This document shows positions 36,801 through 44,886 of a DNA stretch of 64,000 nucleotides, one piece after another (position 1 is the stretch's first letter; each line of letters starts with the position of its first letter). The notes under the pieces were generated by a model. The model was given only the letters and a program-made list of their open reading frames with translations. It made no database searches and was not told where the DNA came from. Origin of the DNA: UBA4292 sp002395865 (GTDB taxonomy: Bacteria; Bacillota; Clostridia; Lachnospirales; Lachnospiraceae); contig CAMNBU010000010.1 in NCBI GenBank assembly GCA_946533395.1, positions 1-64,000 on the forward strand, written 5' to 3'. Position numbers and translations under genes: made by a program.

Positions 36801-37756
36801 CTGAATTTCTGGTCGGAGATCTTAGCCTTGCCCAGGCTGTATTCCGAGCTGAGGGCATCGAAACCGGCTCCGCCCTTGTCGGCGAGATCCAGTCTGAATA
36901 CCACCTGCGAGACAGGAGCCTGAGCGGTATGCTTCAGGCCGTAGTGGGACTTGCCTGCGTACTGGCCGGCATTTTCAGCCGTGACAAGTATGCAGTCCTT
37001 AAGACCATGATCGCCGTTAGGTGTGATATTGTATGTACCGCCCTTGCTCTTCCAGCGGAAGAGACCGCCTGTGCTTCCGGACATAAGTACATCGGCAATG
37101 ATCGTTCCCTCGAAATCTATAAAGCTGTCATCCGAATAATAGCCGTAGGTATCGAGACCGTAGAGGGTATCCACCTTGAAGAGTCTCATGCCCTGGCAGG
37201 TCCACTCCACATCCTCCTCAGTCCTTCTTCCGAAGATCTGTATCCTCTCGATGGTATTTATCGTCTCGGGAGTAGTGAACATGAACTGATTGGTCTCTAC
37301 AGAACCGAGCGCCTCATGCTCGAACGGATTGGCCTGCCTGTACTGCATGAAATCGAAAGGCGCCGGATAGCCGTAGCTGCGCCTTCCAACCCTGTAAGCG
37401 GCGTTGTAACCTGAGCTCAGACCGTCAATACCGGGCATGATGACCGCAGTGTGTTCGCCTGTTGCAGACTTGTAGATCACATTGATATACTGAATGTTGT
37501 TGAACGAGCCGCCCTTTAAGTGCGTACCCGAGCTGACCTCCAGGATATATGTGTTCGACACCGCACTACCCTTGCTCACGGTGGTCTTCACATTGAACTG
37601 CTTCCAGTCCAGGCTGTCATCATCCGCCCGTGCCTCTATCACCGGCACGCCCGGCAGGATCAACGCCAGCACCAGCAACAGCGCAATGAACCTGCGCACG
37701 GCGGTCATCGCCTTTGCCGACAGAATATTCTTATTACTGTTTGCTCTGTCCTTCAT
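30854..37756 (-). CDS. Giant secreted repeat protein (about 2300 residues)
   Basis: 2300 residues from the ATG at 37756. This start gives a good Sec signal peptide (FIALLLVLALILPGVPVIEA, cleaved near ARA-DDD); the longer frame begins with a TTG. The first two thirds are beta-rich, with many aromatic and Asp-rich strands. Residues about 1510-2270 contain four divergent repeats of about 150-190 residues. Each has a helical segment ending in KxVxxx and the signature F-AP-NYSG-YRIYV, followed by xVRSE-N-L-WxxxR. No sortase signal or C-terminal membrane helix is seen. Operon position between VirB4 and VirD4 genes suggests a surface or pilus-associated protein. Confidence 0.7.
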   Translation of the reverse strand: MKDRANSNKNILSAKAMTAVRRFIALLLVLALILPGVPVIEARADDDSLDWKQFNVKTTVSKGSAVSNTYILEVSSGTHLKGGSFNNIQYINVIYKSATGEHTAVIMPGIDGLSSGYNAAYRVGRRSYGYPAPFDFMQYRQANPFEHEALGSVETNQFMFTTPETINTIERIQIFGRRTEEDVEWTCQGMRLFKVDTLYGLDTYGYYSDDSFIDFEGTIIADVLMSGSTGGLFRWKSKGGTYNITPNGDHGLKDCILVTAENAGQYAGKSHYGLKHTAQAPVSQVVFRLDLADKGGAGFDALSSEYSLGKAKISDQKFRETAVLRVRYEDTYGCYRDVYLPYIMSTLGQIEQTLGDVYIAGIAQQGETIAFSATLPDFKSVISASIRIGDNGATAGLVSSASGGDSVARNRDDIAKSDSVYYTCFAVYPDAKCYMALDGAVVRYKFIPGANNPTKYSTTTSTSGIMLESLLDNSINLVNYKAGLVLEPRETAERYLVTIFTDTVENAGTADDVEIQFKYNDLQDKERMSPSYNIREYVNDFYGKWPASTDEFAYKYGMASGGKVQFIIPLQSVLEFLDVSVKISGNDEWQMAGLTIAMVKNSSSGGNPVGHRNAVWKELEVQGSGTGAASRLRSHLQYSRKVQTGKKIFSIGDLEMDDEGATDPSDDDWTPGYLIDDSDEWTIINGDGEEVAKKDDVDWDELSKHMTYQDTQKSLGFTKERGVYQVDVKVAGNKTNVDDDDCGSANLFYFQLIFEHGVSGVTLANQQIPGDAFRTGSKATFYIPVSQDYGDLVSVRVIPDDQDSNSNIYDKLKIEYIDVIRDSNTALVATWTARGNTEDGLGWVGIEYREQGQLASNYGMEGRTVSELATDYQITESTYSAKLMVCITTGSYKKLIKYDANNNPYTMDEQSLVGGMSMDLYYQDSDGNSQPVENLDIIKLMNDYAGRTGTTTRVVQTDTGDYEEEMPFYVSNAAYQFRAGKQDKFYLSIKDVWKINSMTLNIRSSCVTNWNIQDVSIYLVQGNGSRYINENGEFDYRYPSGREPILVAQWASDDVVTVHTDVYKRSQEGNLVTEGSVAQVSFAIDCEPIELSSTDKNFRSIVPKEPKSSNDTLNLFIYMDKTKTASDPKIYDMQACVKYIDATNMMLRSASANVVPNTVGADEGIKVMNRTTDEDGNTIFYATGISADNMSSLEGVDVNAFTRVMDYEAPIKYAILQRVRSGVLIDSYLVGGTVDARTPQTLHSGSLIDTRAVQRVFLQVSKNAEEQAVETETRDLALAVNFVPDEPEAKELRSKYIYLSDLGISKLSAGQIVEFDFDLGDVKEITGISIAALGTMRTDFANIYIAEQGVDGSILRDYSFEGGVRPTQNPMKVEPSGKLLPVRVELKTATDEMNFTSGTEDAVKLTIGYTDIYGDPQTKELPNARTYIQTGEGFKSGGTDVVEIMIPELKDLRWIQLEPVHGDDPEGTRLASWKVETVSAAIGITGRPVVRTVNKRIIEGNPVKVFVSDILVVGSVKVFPKAVKDDSGAVIPVTKPTEDFNITTGDEKSVTVSSGSRVEITVKSSGSTSGFDAKLVMLDEDGNEVEAELDSDTNDKDSSEYIEELYEQAKASYESEKSTKDEKKAAKKVMDLIESLDDVSGSFRYGGQKTEEGEEGKENTETTETDEDKIDDDMIIFVPPVNYSDEKVTYRIYVSSRENDEMGYMLEVIVRSENDELADAIEEWMKNRTVAVYTDPNGAEELMENGTELTVNITSGSEISVNSLIGDIEGLDVDVVQIDPETNRTVEPNYDALYDYDKDKLENLLELAEKSAASETASASEKSAATKLVDILTDMLEGDGEVSFTDATLTFKAPRNYSGEAIKYRITVQTHVEETDEDDEETSGGIDVKAGFTLEITVKSESDKLKSALEKWNSLRSAGVVTVKEANGSDADVTNVLNDGNANIAVDSGEGVKVDILAKDDIYVKVVMVDSDTDTDKKVSYVATHGFNESYLNTLIARADESMASELSSDTEKTLAAKVKEQAQSMLTAAGSYTEDGATVTFFAPRNYSGAKAVYRIYVTAGDEEDDDALSFTVTITVRSEKNDLEDNVEKWNFSRTVGRASIIDADGDVYETSQIKMGDETTKLIESRETIKIEVNPLTGEKFDMLIYSYDPASGAIGKAAFNTSHGVSDEELTELENDANSVLAMENATEAEIKAANEALAVVGAMKNSAGSFLQNSKEGSFVAPGNYTGSNMYYQLKIVDAEGSSVAKTVISVRPEANTFNDVKEALAKAVSDGTAARNNGVSNEENNGEPEPGGDN

Positions 37757-37806
37757 AATGTTACACTCTTTCTCCGGCCCCGTATAACGGAGCCTTACGT
37801 GGTATA

Positions 37807-40800
37807 TCAACCCTGCGCACGTCTCTCCCTTGCGCGCTTATACTGAGCGGCCGCCTCGGCGATCAGGTCATCTAAGGTTATCTCCTCTACCAGCCTGCCG
37901 TTTGCTGCCATTCTCTCAAAGGGCGACATGTTCATGAGGCTTGCGGCAAAGCTGCAGAAGGAGCTCATGAAATCATCCGAGGAGTCATCCTCATCGTCGT
38001 CCTCATCATCATAGTCATAATCGTCGTAGTCGTCTTCGTCCTCGTCCTCGTCATCATCCGAGTCATCGTCGAAGTCGTCCTCGTCTTCGTCCTCGTCTTC
38101 ATCCTCATCGCCGAAGTCATCATCTTCGTCGCTGTCGAGGTCCTCTTCGAGAAGAGCGCTAAGGCCGCCCTCCTCCTCTTCGCCGAAGTCATCGTCATCC
38201 TCGTCCTCATCGGAGAACAGATCGGTGTTGTCATCGATATCCTCGTCGTCTTCGTCAGTATCTTCAGGCTGAAGGGCGCCGCTGCGGAGTCTTTCATTCT
38301 CCTCACGAAGCTGCTTTATCATCTCGTCGAGCTCGCGCTGCTTTCTCTCGAGCTCCCTCTCCTTCTCGGAAAGCGTATCATCCTCCGAAGACGCGGGGGT
38401 GTAGGATCTGGCGGCTGAAACGAGAGGCGACGTCTCTCCCTTCTCCGCGGCGTCCGCCATACGGCTCAGGGCGTTCGCTATTGCGGAGAACACCTCCATG
38501 GAGCCGGGCGCCATAGCTGCCGGCTGCGGCTCAGGATCGTTCTGAACAGGCATGACAGCCACCGGCTGCTTCTCCTCCTCAGTCTTCTCATCCGCAAAGT
38601 AATCGTATTCATCCTCCTCGCTCTCCATCTCATCGGCATCGATGATGTTGAGCGATACACCGCTTGCCGAACCGATGGAAAGAACAGGTCTCTCCTCCAG
38701 TATCCTCGAAGGCTTTCTTCTGCCCGCCACCGCCGCATCGTGTGCCTCGCGGCTGTCGCCGACGAATTCCTCCCAGTTCTCAAATCCCTCCTCCCCGGAG
38801 AAATACTCGCTCTGGTAGGTCATATCCTCAAACATTCCCTTGATGACATCTGAGGTCTCCACCCGGAAGGTAGATCTGCTCGAAGGGCTCATTATCGCAA
38901 ATGCCTGGCCTCTCGGAGCCTGAATGATCTCCTCCTGCTCGCTCTCATTGATACCGCCTGCGTTCTCGTAGAGCTTTACGAGATCCTGTATATCATTCGG
39001 CGCCAGAGCAAATATGAAGCTGTACTGGCACGCGTTGATGATGGCTGTAGATTTTCTCGCCAGCTCCTCGCTTCCCACGAAATCCTTGATGTTCTGCGTG
39101 ATGACGATCTGCATACCGTTGTACTTTCTGATACGCTTCGCCAGCTGATACATGAAATCGAGCGCCACCGGGAACTTGTTATCGATGAAGACGTGCGCCT
39201 CATCGATGACCACTACGATCTTGCGCGACGCGTGGTAGCGTATGTTGTAGTCCCTGTTCTTGATGATCTCGTTATCTACATACTTGAGTACCAGGAGCAT
39301 CTGAGCGTTCGCTATGGTGGTGTTCCTGTTGGCAAGCATCGACTGGAAATTGAATACCGTAAAGTTCTCGTCGGTGGTGATTGTGCTCGGGCCGTTCCAG
39401 ATATTGGCGTTGCGGCCGCCCGCGGAGAACTTCGCTACATAATTCATAAGTGTTCTGAGCAGATCCCTCGTGAAGGGGTTATCGCTGCTCTGGAACTCCT
39501 GGAGTACCTCGTCGTACAGATCGTCGAATACAGGATAATCCTCGGGGCCGAGCTTTGACAGATCGGTCTGAGCGGTTATATTCCTGCTCATGTACATGTG
39601 ATCGACAAGGTTGTTCAGATACTCCATCGCGTCCCTGTCGCAGTCAGGCATGATCTGCCTGAAGAACTCCTCCAGAAACTGCAGATGTGTGGCATAGCTG
39701 CCGCTGGGGCCGCCCTCGGTCTCGTCATCGTCGAGTGCTGTGATGATGTGGAAGGGATTCAGTCTTCCGTACTGGGCGTTGCCCACATTTATCACCTGGC
39801 CGTTTAAGTTGCGGGCCAGATCGGTGTACTCATTCTCGGGGTCGAGTATAAATATCTTCGCGTCCTCGGCCGCGAGGTTCGCAAGCAGCGATTTCGTCGC
39901 GTAGGATTTACCGGAACCGGACTTGCCGACGATGACCATATTGCTGTTTACGCGCTCGCTGTCGCGCCTGAAGAAGTCCACGAATACCGGTATGCCATCG
40001 GTCTCGCCGAGCTTGATACCGCCCTCATCCGAGATGTGGGCGAATATCCACGGATAGCTTCCCGCAACGGTGTTGCTGGAAATACCGCGGCCGTCCTTGC
40101 TCACGGGATCCAGTCCCGACACCTGCGAGCCGATAAATGCCTGGACCTGGTCGAACTCCATGTTGTTCAGCCTGAAGCCGCTCTCCTTCCATGTACGGCG
40201 GATATTCTTCTTCATCTCCGCCATGACTGAGAGGTCACTGGGCGGCGGCTGTACCAGACGCGAGTTCGCGCGGGTCATCGATATATCGTATGCGGTTATG
40301 TAGATATTACACTCAAGAAGCACTTCCGAGTCGTCCTGAAGTGTGGCCAGGAGCTCCTGAAGTGTATCGATATGCGTCTCGATCTCCATCCTCTTGGAGT
40401 CGATACCTGTGTTGTTGAGCTGATCTCTCAGCTCCATCAAAGAGCGGTCGATATTCCTTATCGACTTTACTCGGTCCATCGGACGGCATTTGACTATGAC
40501 CTTCGTGGACGGAATGCTCATAACTCCTGCGAGCCACGCGTCGCCGACAGTCGTCGGGAAGCCCGTCACGCGGAAGTTGTGAGTTATTATGTGATTGACC
40601 TCAACGCGTCTGGGGGTTATATCCACCACCTCCGGCATCGCCCAGAGGTGAAGGTTCTCGGGGTCTACCCTCTCGACCTCCCTCTCATCGAAATCGATCT
40701 GGTTGGAATACTTCAAAAATACCGCAAGCTCGTTGTCGTTAAGTCTCTTAGCGCGGAGCTCACCGTTCGTAAGCAGCTGTACCGCGTCGTTGATCCTGAC

Positions 40801-41700
40801 CTCGAGCTGTCTCTTGTTTGCCTCGTAAAGGACCAGATAGAAGAAGGACGTAACGACCTTCTCCTGCTCGCACAGATCGCGCAGATCGTTTATCCTGTCG
40901 TACTGAATCTCAACTCTGGACTTTAATTCCTCCTCGGAAAGCATGCCGTTTTCAAAGCTTTTCTTTAAGCTGTCCAGCTTCTCATACTCGCGCTCGAGAT
41001 ATCTGTCATATATGATGGGGCGCTCTATCTTAACGATATTCGCGGCGTACTGGATGTTGATGGAGCGCAGTATCCTGCCGAAGCAGTTCTCTATCGAATT
41101 GTTCCTTCTGTGTTCGGAGAAGAAGCGGAAATCGACCGGATCGATCTCTATGGCTGCTCCGTAGTACTCACCGCCCAGGTACTCGATCAGGCCATCCTTT
41201 ATCTTTGTAAAAGGCATGATCTGCGTCATGGGCGCGCGCTTTTTCTTCCTGTCCTTTTTGAGAGCGGCGGCCTGCAGCTGAGCCCTTCTGCCCTGCTCTA
41301 TCCTGGCTCTCGCCTTCTCCTTCTCCTCCTCGTTGATCAGGCTGCTCTTCAACAGCTCCATATCCTTCTTGGGGTTGTATGCGGGGGCTTTCCCGGAAGC
41401 CTCCTCATCCTCTCCGATAAGGTTCTCTCTGCTCTTGCGTCTCTTGAAATGTCTCCTGTAGCCCAGGAAGCTGAGCACATGCAGGAAGAGGATGTAATTG
41501 GGCTGATCGTCGATTCTCGTGATCAGAAGAGCGGTGAGGGCGGCAATAGTGAGACAGATACCGAACTTAAAGGGCAGATTCGAGATAATGACAAGTATGA
41601 GAAGAAGTACTCCCAGACCTCCCACTACAAAATCGCTGATATATATGCCGCGGAAGAGCTCCACGTGCACTTTGGTTTTATTCGGTATCAGTCTCTGCAT
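37807..41700 (-). CDS. virB4: VirB4-family T4SS ATPase with acidic C-terminal extension
   Basis: 1297 residues from the ATG at 41700 (GGGGAGCAGGACAAT in front; the longer frame starts with GTG and no site). N-terminal membrane helices (about 20-60) look like a fused VirB3/PrgI-type part. The VirB4/TraE ATPase follows: Walker A VGKSGSGKS (about 590) and Walker B VVVIDEAHVF (about 830). The last 300 residues are unusual: a coiled-coil segment (EKERELERKQRELDEMIKQL) and then a tract of about 120 residues that is mostly Asp and Glu. The ATPase should energise assembly and substrate transfer. Confidence 0.92.
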   Translation of the reverse strand: MQRLIPNKTKVHVELFRGIYISDFVVGGLGVLLLILVIISNLPFKFGICLTIAALTALLITRIDDQPNYILFLHVLSFLGYRRHFKRRKSRENLIGEDEEASGKAPAYNPKKDMELLKSSLINEEEKEKARARIEQGRRAQLQAAALKKDRKKKRAPMTQIMPFTKIKDGLIEYLGGEYYGAAIEIDPVDFRFFSEHRRNNSIENCFGRILRSINIQYAANIVKIERPIIYDRYLEREYEKLDSLKKSFENGMLSEEELKSRVEIQYDRINDLRDLCEQEKVVTSFFYLVLYEANKRQLEVRINDAVQLLTNGELRAKRLNDNELAVFLKYSNQIDFDEREVERVDPENLHLWAMPEVVDITPRRVEVNHIITHNFRVTGFPTTVGDAWLAGVMSIPSTKVIVKCRPMDRVKSIRNIDRSLMELRDQLNNTGIDSKRMEIETHIDTLQELLATLQDDSEVLLECNIYITAYDISMTRANSRLVQPPPSDLSVMAEMKKNIRRTWKESGFRLNNMEFDQVQAFIGSQVSGLDPVSKDGRGISSNTVAGSYPWIFAHISDEGGIKLGETDGIPVFVDFFRRDSERVNSNMVIVGKSGSGKSYATKSLLANLAAEDAKIFILDPENEYTDLARNLNGQVINVGNAQYGRLNPFHIITALDDDETEGGPSGSYATHLQFLEEFFRQIMPDCDRDAMEYLNNLVDHMYMSRNITAQTDLSKLGPEDYPVFDDLYDEVLQEFQSSDNPFTRDLLRTLMNYVAKFSAGGRNANIWNGPSTITTDENFTVFNFQSMLANRNTTIANAQMLLVLKYVDNEIIKNRDYNIRYHASRKIVVVIDEAHVFIDNKFPVALDFMYQLAKRIRKYNGMQIVITQNIKDFVGSEELARKSTAIINACQYSFIFALAPNDIQDLVKLYENAGGINESEQEEIIQAPRGQAFAIMSPSSRSTFRVETSDVIKGMFEDMTYQSEYFSGEEGFENWEEFVGDSREAHDAAVAGRRKPSRILEERPVLSIGSASGVSLNIIDADEMESEEDEYDYFADEKTEEEKQPVAVMPVQNDPEPQPAAMAPGSMEVFSAIANALSRMADAAEKGETSPLVSAARSYTPASSEDDTLSEKERELERKQRELDEMIKQLREENERLRSGALQPEDTDEDDEDIDDNTDLFSDEDEDDDDFGEEEEGGLSALLEEDLDSDEDDDFGDEDEDEDEDEDDFDDDSDDDEDEDEDDYDDYDYDDEDDDEDDSSDDFMSSFCSFAASLMNMSPFERMAANGRLVEEITLDDLIAEAAAQYKRARERRAQG

Positions 41701-41736
41701 ATTGTCCTGCTCCCCGGGCTGCACGGCCCGTTGACT

Positions 41737-43878
41737 TTAATGGTTGTTGATATTGTTGTTTCCCTGATTGTTATTCCTTCTCGGAACGCTGTTCCTCCGG
41801 TTATTTGCCGGAAGAGGCGGTCTGTCAAGCGAAGGCCTGTTGCTCCCCGCAGGAGCATCCTGGTGGCGGCCGACCGGGATGTTGTTCAACTCATTGTTGG
41901 CCTCCTGCCTTCCCTCGGGTCCCATACGCATCTGTTCCTGCCGCCTGTTCATGGCATCGTTCGGATTGTTATGGTGCTGCTGGGCATCACCGTCATCGTG
42001 CGCCTGATGGTTCTGCCTGTCAGGGTTCCGGTTGTTGTTCTGATTGTTCTGGTTGTTGTCGTTATTATTGTTGTTATTGTTATTATTATTGTTGTTGTGA
42101 TCGTTGCCGTTCGGGGGCTTGGGACCGTCAAAATACTTCCTGTCCTCCGGATGCTTCGCGAGGTAGGACTCCTTGGCCTTAGCCGTATTGAGCTGCTCCT
42201 TGACATTCTTCTCGGCTCTGTTCTGTGCACCGCCCGTACCGAGCTTCTTCCACTTGTCACCTATGAACTTAAAGGGTCTGGAGACAAGGTTGGTAGCAGG
42301 CTTGAATGCAAAGCTTGCAGTTCCCTTCGCTATGCCGAGAGCCTTGCCGCCGACGGCCTTTCCAACGCCTGTAGCCGCGGAAATGGCCTTGCCTGCGGAG
42401 GCGCTCATATCGCCGGCCTGTACTGCCTGCCATCCTGCGGAGTCTGAAAGGATACCTGTCAAAAGCGCCGTAGCCTTCTTGGAAGCCTCAAAACCGCCGA
42501 GTACCAGCGCGAATTTCGCCAGCGCGTTCAGCGCCGCACTTTCGAAGAGCACCAGCTGGGGATCCATGACCACCGGCAGATATATCAGCAACAGCCTCAT
42601 GGCTATTACTGTACCGAATACCGCAAGCGACTGCACCAGGAAAGCTATCGTCCACTGCTTGAACTTTCCGCCTCCGTCCAGCGGCGAGGCCGCTATGATC
42701 GGCGGTGAGATGATATACAGGAACAACAGGTTGAATATTCTCGCGATACAGTTAAGAATAATTACCACCAGATCGAATATGACTGCGATGGCTGCTATCC
42801 ACACCAGAATGTAGTCGGTGGGGAAGCCTATGTTAAAGTCCTCGGTTACCTTTTCGATATCATATATGCTTCTGGTCTCGCCGTAATAGTACGGTCCGCG
42901 CAGAGCGTCATCCAGCTTCGGGTATGAGTTGAACTCCGGGTTTCTGGCAGCCTTCAGGGTACCCATGAGGAATACCATGCGGTCGAGATGCGAGTCACCG
43001 TCGCTTGTATAATCATACTTTACCCTGTCTACCGGTGATACTATCTTGTTGTTCCTGAGGTACTCCATAGCATCGGTGATGGCGCGGCTGATCTCCGGAT
43101 AGTAGATATCCACCTTCACATCCCGGCTCAGGTTGCCGGCCTTGGCGATGGCCGAAAGTATTGCCTGCCATGAAGCCACGCCTCCGTCGGAGCCGTCCGA
43201 GTTGTGGTAGGAGTACTCAAACACGCCTCTGTTCTGCAGATACTCCATATCGCCTCTGATGCTGTTGTAGCACAGATTTATGTTGTACCGGCTCGCGGAC
43301 GAGCTGACCATCGAATAGTTTCCTATCTTAGCCAGGACACGTCCCATGGCTGAGTATTCCTCCTCGGTGAACTCTCTTTCGGAGTCCTCGTGCAGATGCC
43401 ATGCATTGTTGAATATCGCGTCAACCCTGTTCATCAGCTCGTTTGTGACGTTTATCACCACGCTCATGATGAGAGTCATACTCACTATGAGGCCTATGCT
43501 CTTAAGGCCCTGTATCACTATCTTGGCGTGCGAGTCCTGTATCTTGCCGTTGGAGTCGAATGACTTCCTGACGACTGACCAGATGGTAAATCCGACCGTC
43601 AGCGCGACGCCTATGAGAGCCATCGCCCAGTAGATATTTGAGAACACCCTGTTGGAAAACATGATGTTGATCAGTATATCGTACCTGCTGCCGTATCTGA
43701 CCTGATCCAGCCCCGCGAACACCTTGAACAGCTGGGACAGGATATTTATGATGCCGCACAGACCTATTTCGATATTGTAGCAAAGCTTGAATATGGTGGC
43801 GTTTAATATACTCTCCAGTATCGAACTGAAGGTATCGCCCATAAAGTCGCTCAGGCCACTCCAAAGTTCATCTAACAT
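41737..43878 (-). CDS. VirB6/TrbL-like polytopic channel protein with Asn-rich tail
   Basis: 713 residues. About six to eight membrane helices lie between 60 and 480, with a long extracytoplasmic loop (about 155-350). A cytoplasmic tail of about 190 residues follows, starting with basic/Gly-rich sequence and ending in low complexity that includes 12 Asn in a row near 601. This is the position and topology of VirB6/TrbL/TcpH proteins, which form the inner-membrane channel. It lies 36 bases before VirB4, and 15 bases separate it from the preceding surface protein. Confidence 0.8.
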   Translation of the reverse strand: MLDELWSGLSDFMGDTFSSILESILNATIFKLCYNIEIGLCGIINILSQLFKVFAGLDQVRYGSRYDILINIMFSNRVFSNIYWAMALIGVALTVGFTIWSVVRKSFDSNGKIQDSHAKIVIQGLKSIGLIVSMTLIMSVVINVTNELMNRVDAIFNNAWHLHEDSEREFTEEEYSAMGRVLAKIGNYSMVSSSASRYNINLCYNSIRGDMEYLQNRGVFEYSYHNSDGSDGGVASWQAILSAIAKAGNLSRDVKVDIYYPEISRAITDAMEYLRNNKIVSPVDRVKYDYTSDGDSHLDRMVFLMGTLKAARNPEFNSYPKLDDALRGPYYYGETRSIYDIEKVTEDFNIGFPTDYILVWIAAIAVIFDLVVIILNCIARIFNLLFLYIISPPIIAASPLDGGGKFKQWTIAFLVQSLAVFGTVIAMRLLLIYLPVVMDPQLVLFESAALNALAKFALVLGGFEASKKATALLTGILSDSAGWQAVQAGDMSASAGKAISAATGVGKAVGGKALGIAKGTASFAFKPATNLVSRPFKFIGDKWKKLGTGGAQNRAEKNVKEQLNTAKAKESYLAKHPEDRKYFDGPKPPNGNDHNNNNNNNNNNNNDNNQNNQNNNRNPDRQNHQAHDDGDAQQHHNNPNDAMNRRQEQMRMGPEGRQEANNELNNIPVGRHQDAPAGSNRPSLDRPPLPANNRRNSVPRRNNNQGNNNINNH

Positions 43879-43893
43879 AATTACACCTGCTTA

Positions 43894-44862
43894 TTATCCG
43901 ATCTTCAGGCTCTTTCTCTTGATGATCACATACACCACTACCGCAAGGATTATTGCCGCGGCGAGCGCAATAAAGATAATACTGTTGAGATTGAAATACA
44001 TGAGCACGTTAAAGCGGTACTCGGTCATATTGCCCGCGGCATCGAATGCCTGTATCTTGTAATTACCGCAGTCGTAGAAGGTTCCGGACTTTTTGTCCGT
44101 ATTGTATTCAGGCTCTATCTTATTACCGTCGAGATAAGCCCTTATATATCCGCCGTCCTCTATGCCGGAGAATTTCAGCTCGCTCTTTACCGTCCCGTCG
44201 TCCTCTATCTTACCGGTAAAGCTGATGACCGGTGCCGTCCTGTCTATCGTGACATTGAGCGAATAGGTGGTTCCGGTGGCGATGCAGTAGAAGTCTATGT
44301 GGTAATTGTCCTCCGACTCCGCGACCACGCTGTAGCGGTCAAAGGTCACTCCGCCCTCGTCGCGGGATGCCGCGGTTATGTAGAAGCCGTCCGGAGCCAG
44401 GATGTTCGGGTGATCCTTTATCGTCTTGCCGATGATCTCGAATGTGAATATCTGGCTCTTGTCGCTTCCGCTCTGGGTGCTGACCACATAGCTTCCCACC
44501 GCGGAGATGCTGCTCAGATCACCCGTATACTCGCTTCCGTCCTTGTAGACCTTTACCGAGGAGTCCTTGCCGGTGGAGACGTATACCTTCCTGTTCACCA
44601 TCATGCCGTCGGCCACATCCGAATGTATCTCGTTCGAACCCGTACCCACGCTGTAGACAAAATCCTTCGTCTTGTGATCGTACGACATTCCGTCGCGGAT
44701 CCGTGTCCTCCCGTTCTCCGTATCCGGACCGGCGAGTGGCTCCCCCGTCTCCGGATCCAGATATCCGGAATAGCTCGTATCTCCTGCCAATGCACTCACG
44801 GGGGCAAATACGGCCGCCGACATCACCGCCGCGAGCCCCAGCCCGATATATTTTATTTTCAC
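43894..44862 (-). CDS. Single-pass surface protein, T4SS operon
   Basis: 322 residues, starting at a GTG preceded by AAAGGGGTAAA. The signal peptide ends near SALA-GDT. An extracellular region follows with beta-rich, Ig-like domains (SFTGKIEDDGTVKSELKFSG, YKIQAFDAAGNMTEYRF), then a C-terminal membrane helix (about 290-313) and a short basic tail. It is probably membrane-anchored with its domains facing the wall. It may be a machine component or an adhesin; no VirB homology is evident. Confidence 0.65.
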   Translation of the reverse strand: MKIKYIGLGLAAVMSAAVFAPVSALAGDTSYSGYLDPETGEPLAGPDTENGRTRIRDGMSYDHKTKDFVYSVGTGSNEIHSDVADGMMVNRKVYVSTGKDSSVKVYKDGSEYTGDLSSISAVGSYVVSTQSGSDKSQIFTFEIIGKTIKDHPNILAPDGFYITAASRDEGGVTFDRYSVVAESEDNYHIDFYCIATGTTYSLNVTIDRTAPVISFTGKIEDDGTVKSELKFSGIEDGGYIRAYLDGNKIEPEYNTDKKSGTFYDCGNYKIQAFDAAGNMTEYRFNVLMYFNLNSIIFIALAAAIILAVVVYVIIKRKSLKIG

Positions 44863-44886
44863 GCTATATTTACCCCTTTTCGTTAT

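Noticed and set aside
38000..38270. Repetitive CTCATC/TCGTCC sequence resembling an array
   Set aside because: It is an in-frame Asp/Glu codon run of the VirB4 tail. No spacer-repeat structure; not CRISPR.
42055..42105. GTT/ATT microsatellite
   Set aside because: In-frame Asn codon run of the VirB6-like tail, not an intergenic repeat.
41110..42447. Long + strand frame across the VirB4/VirB6 junction
   Set aside because: Antisense shadow of two well-supported genes, no ribosome-binding site or recognisable protein.
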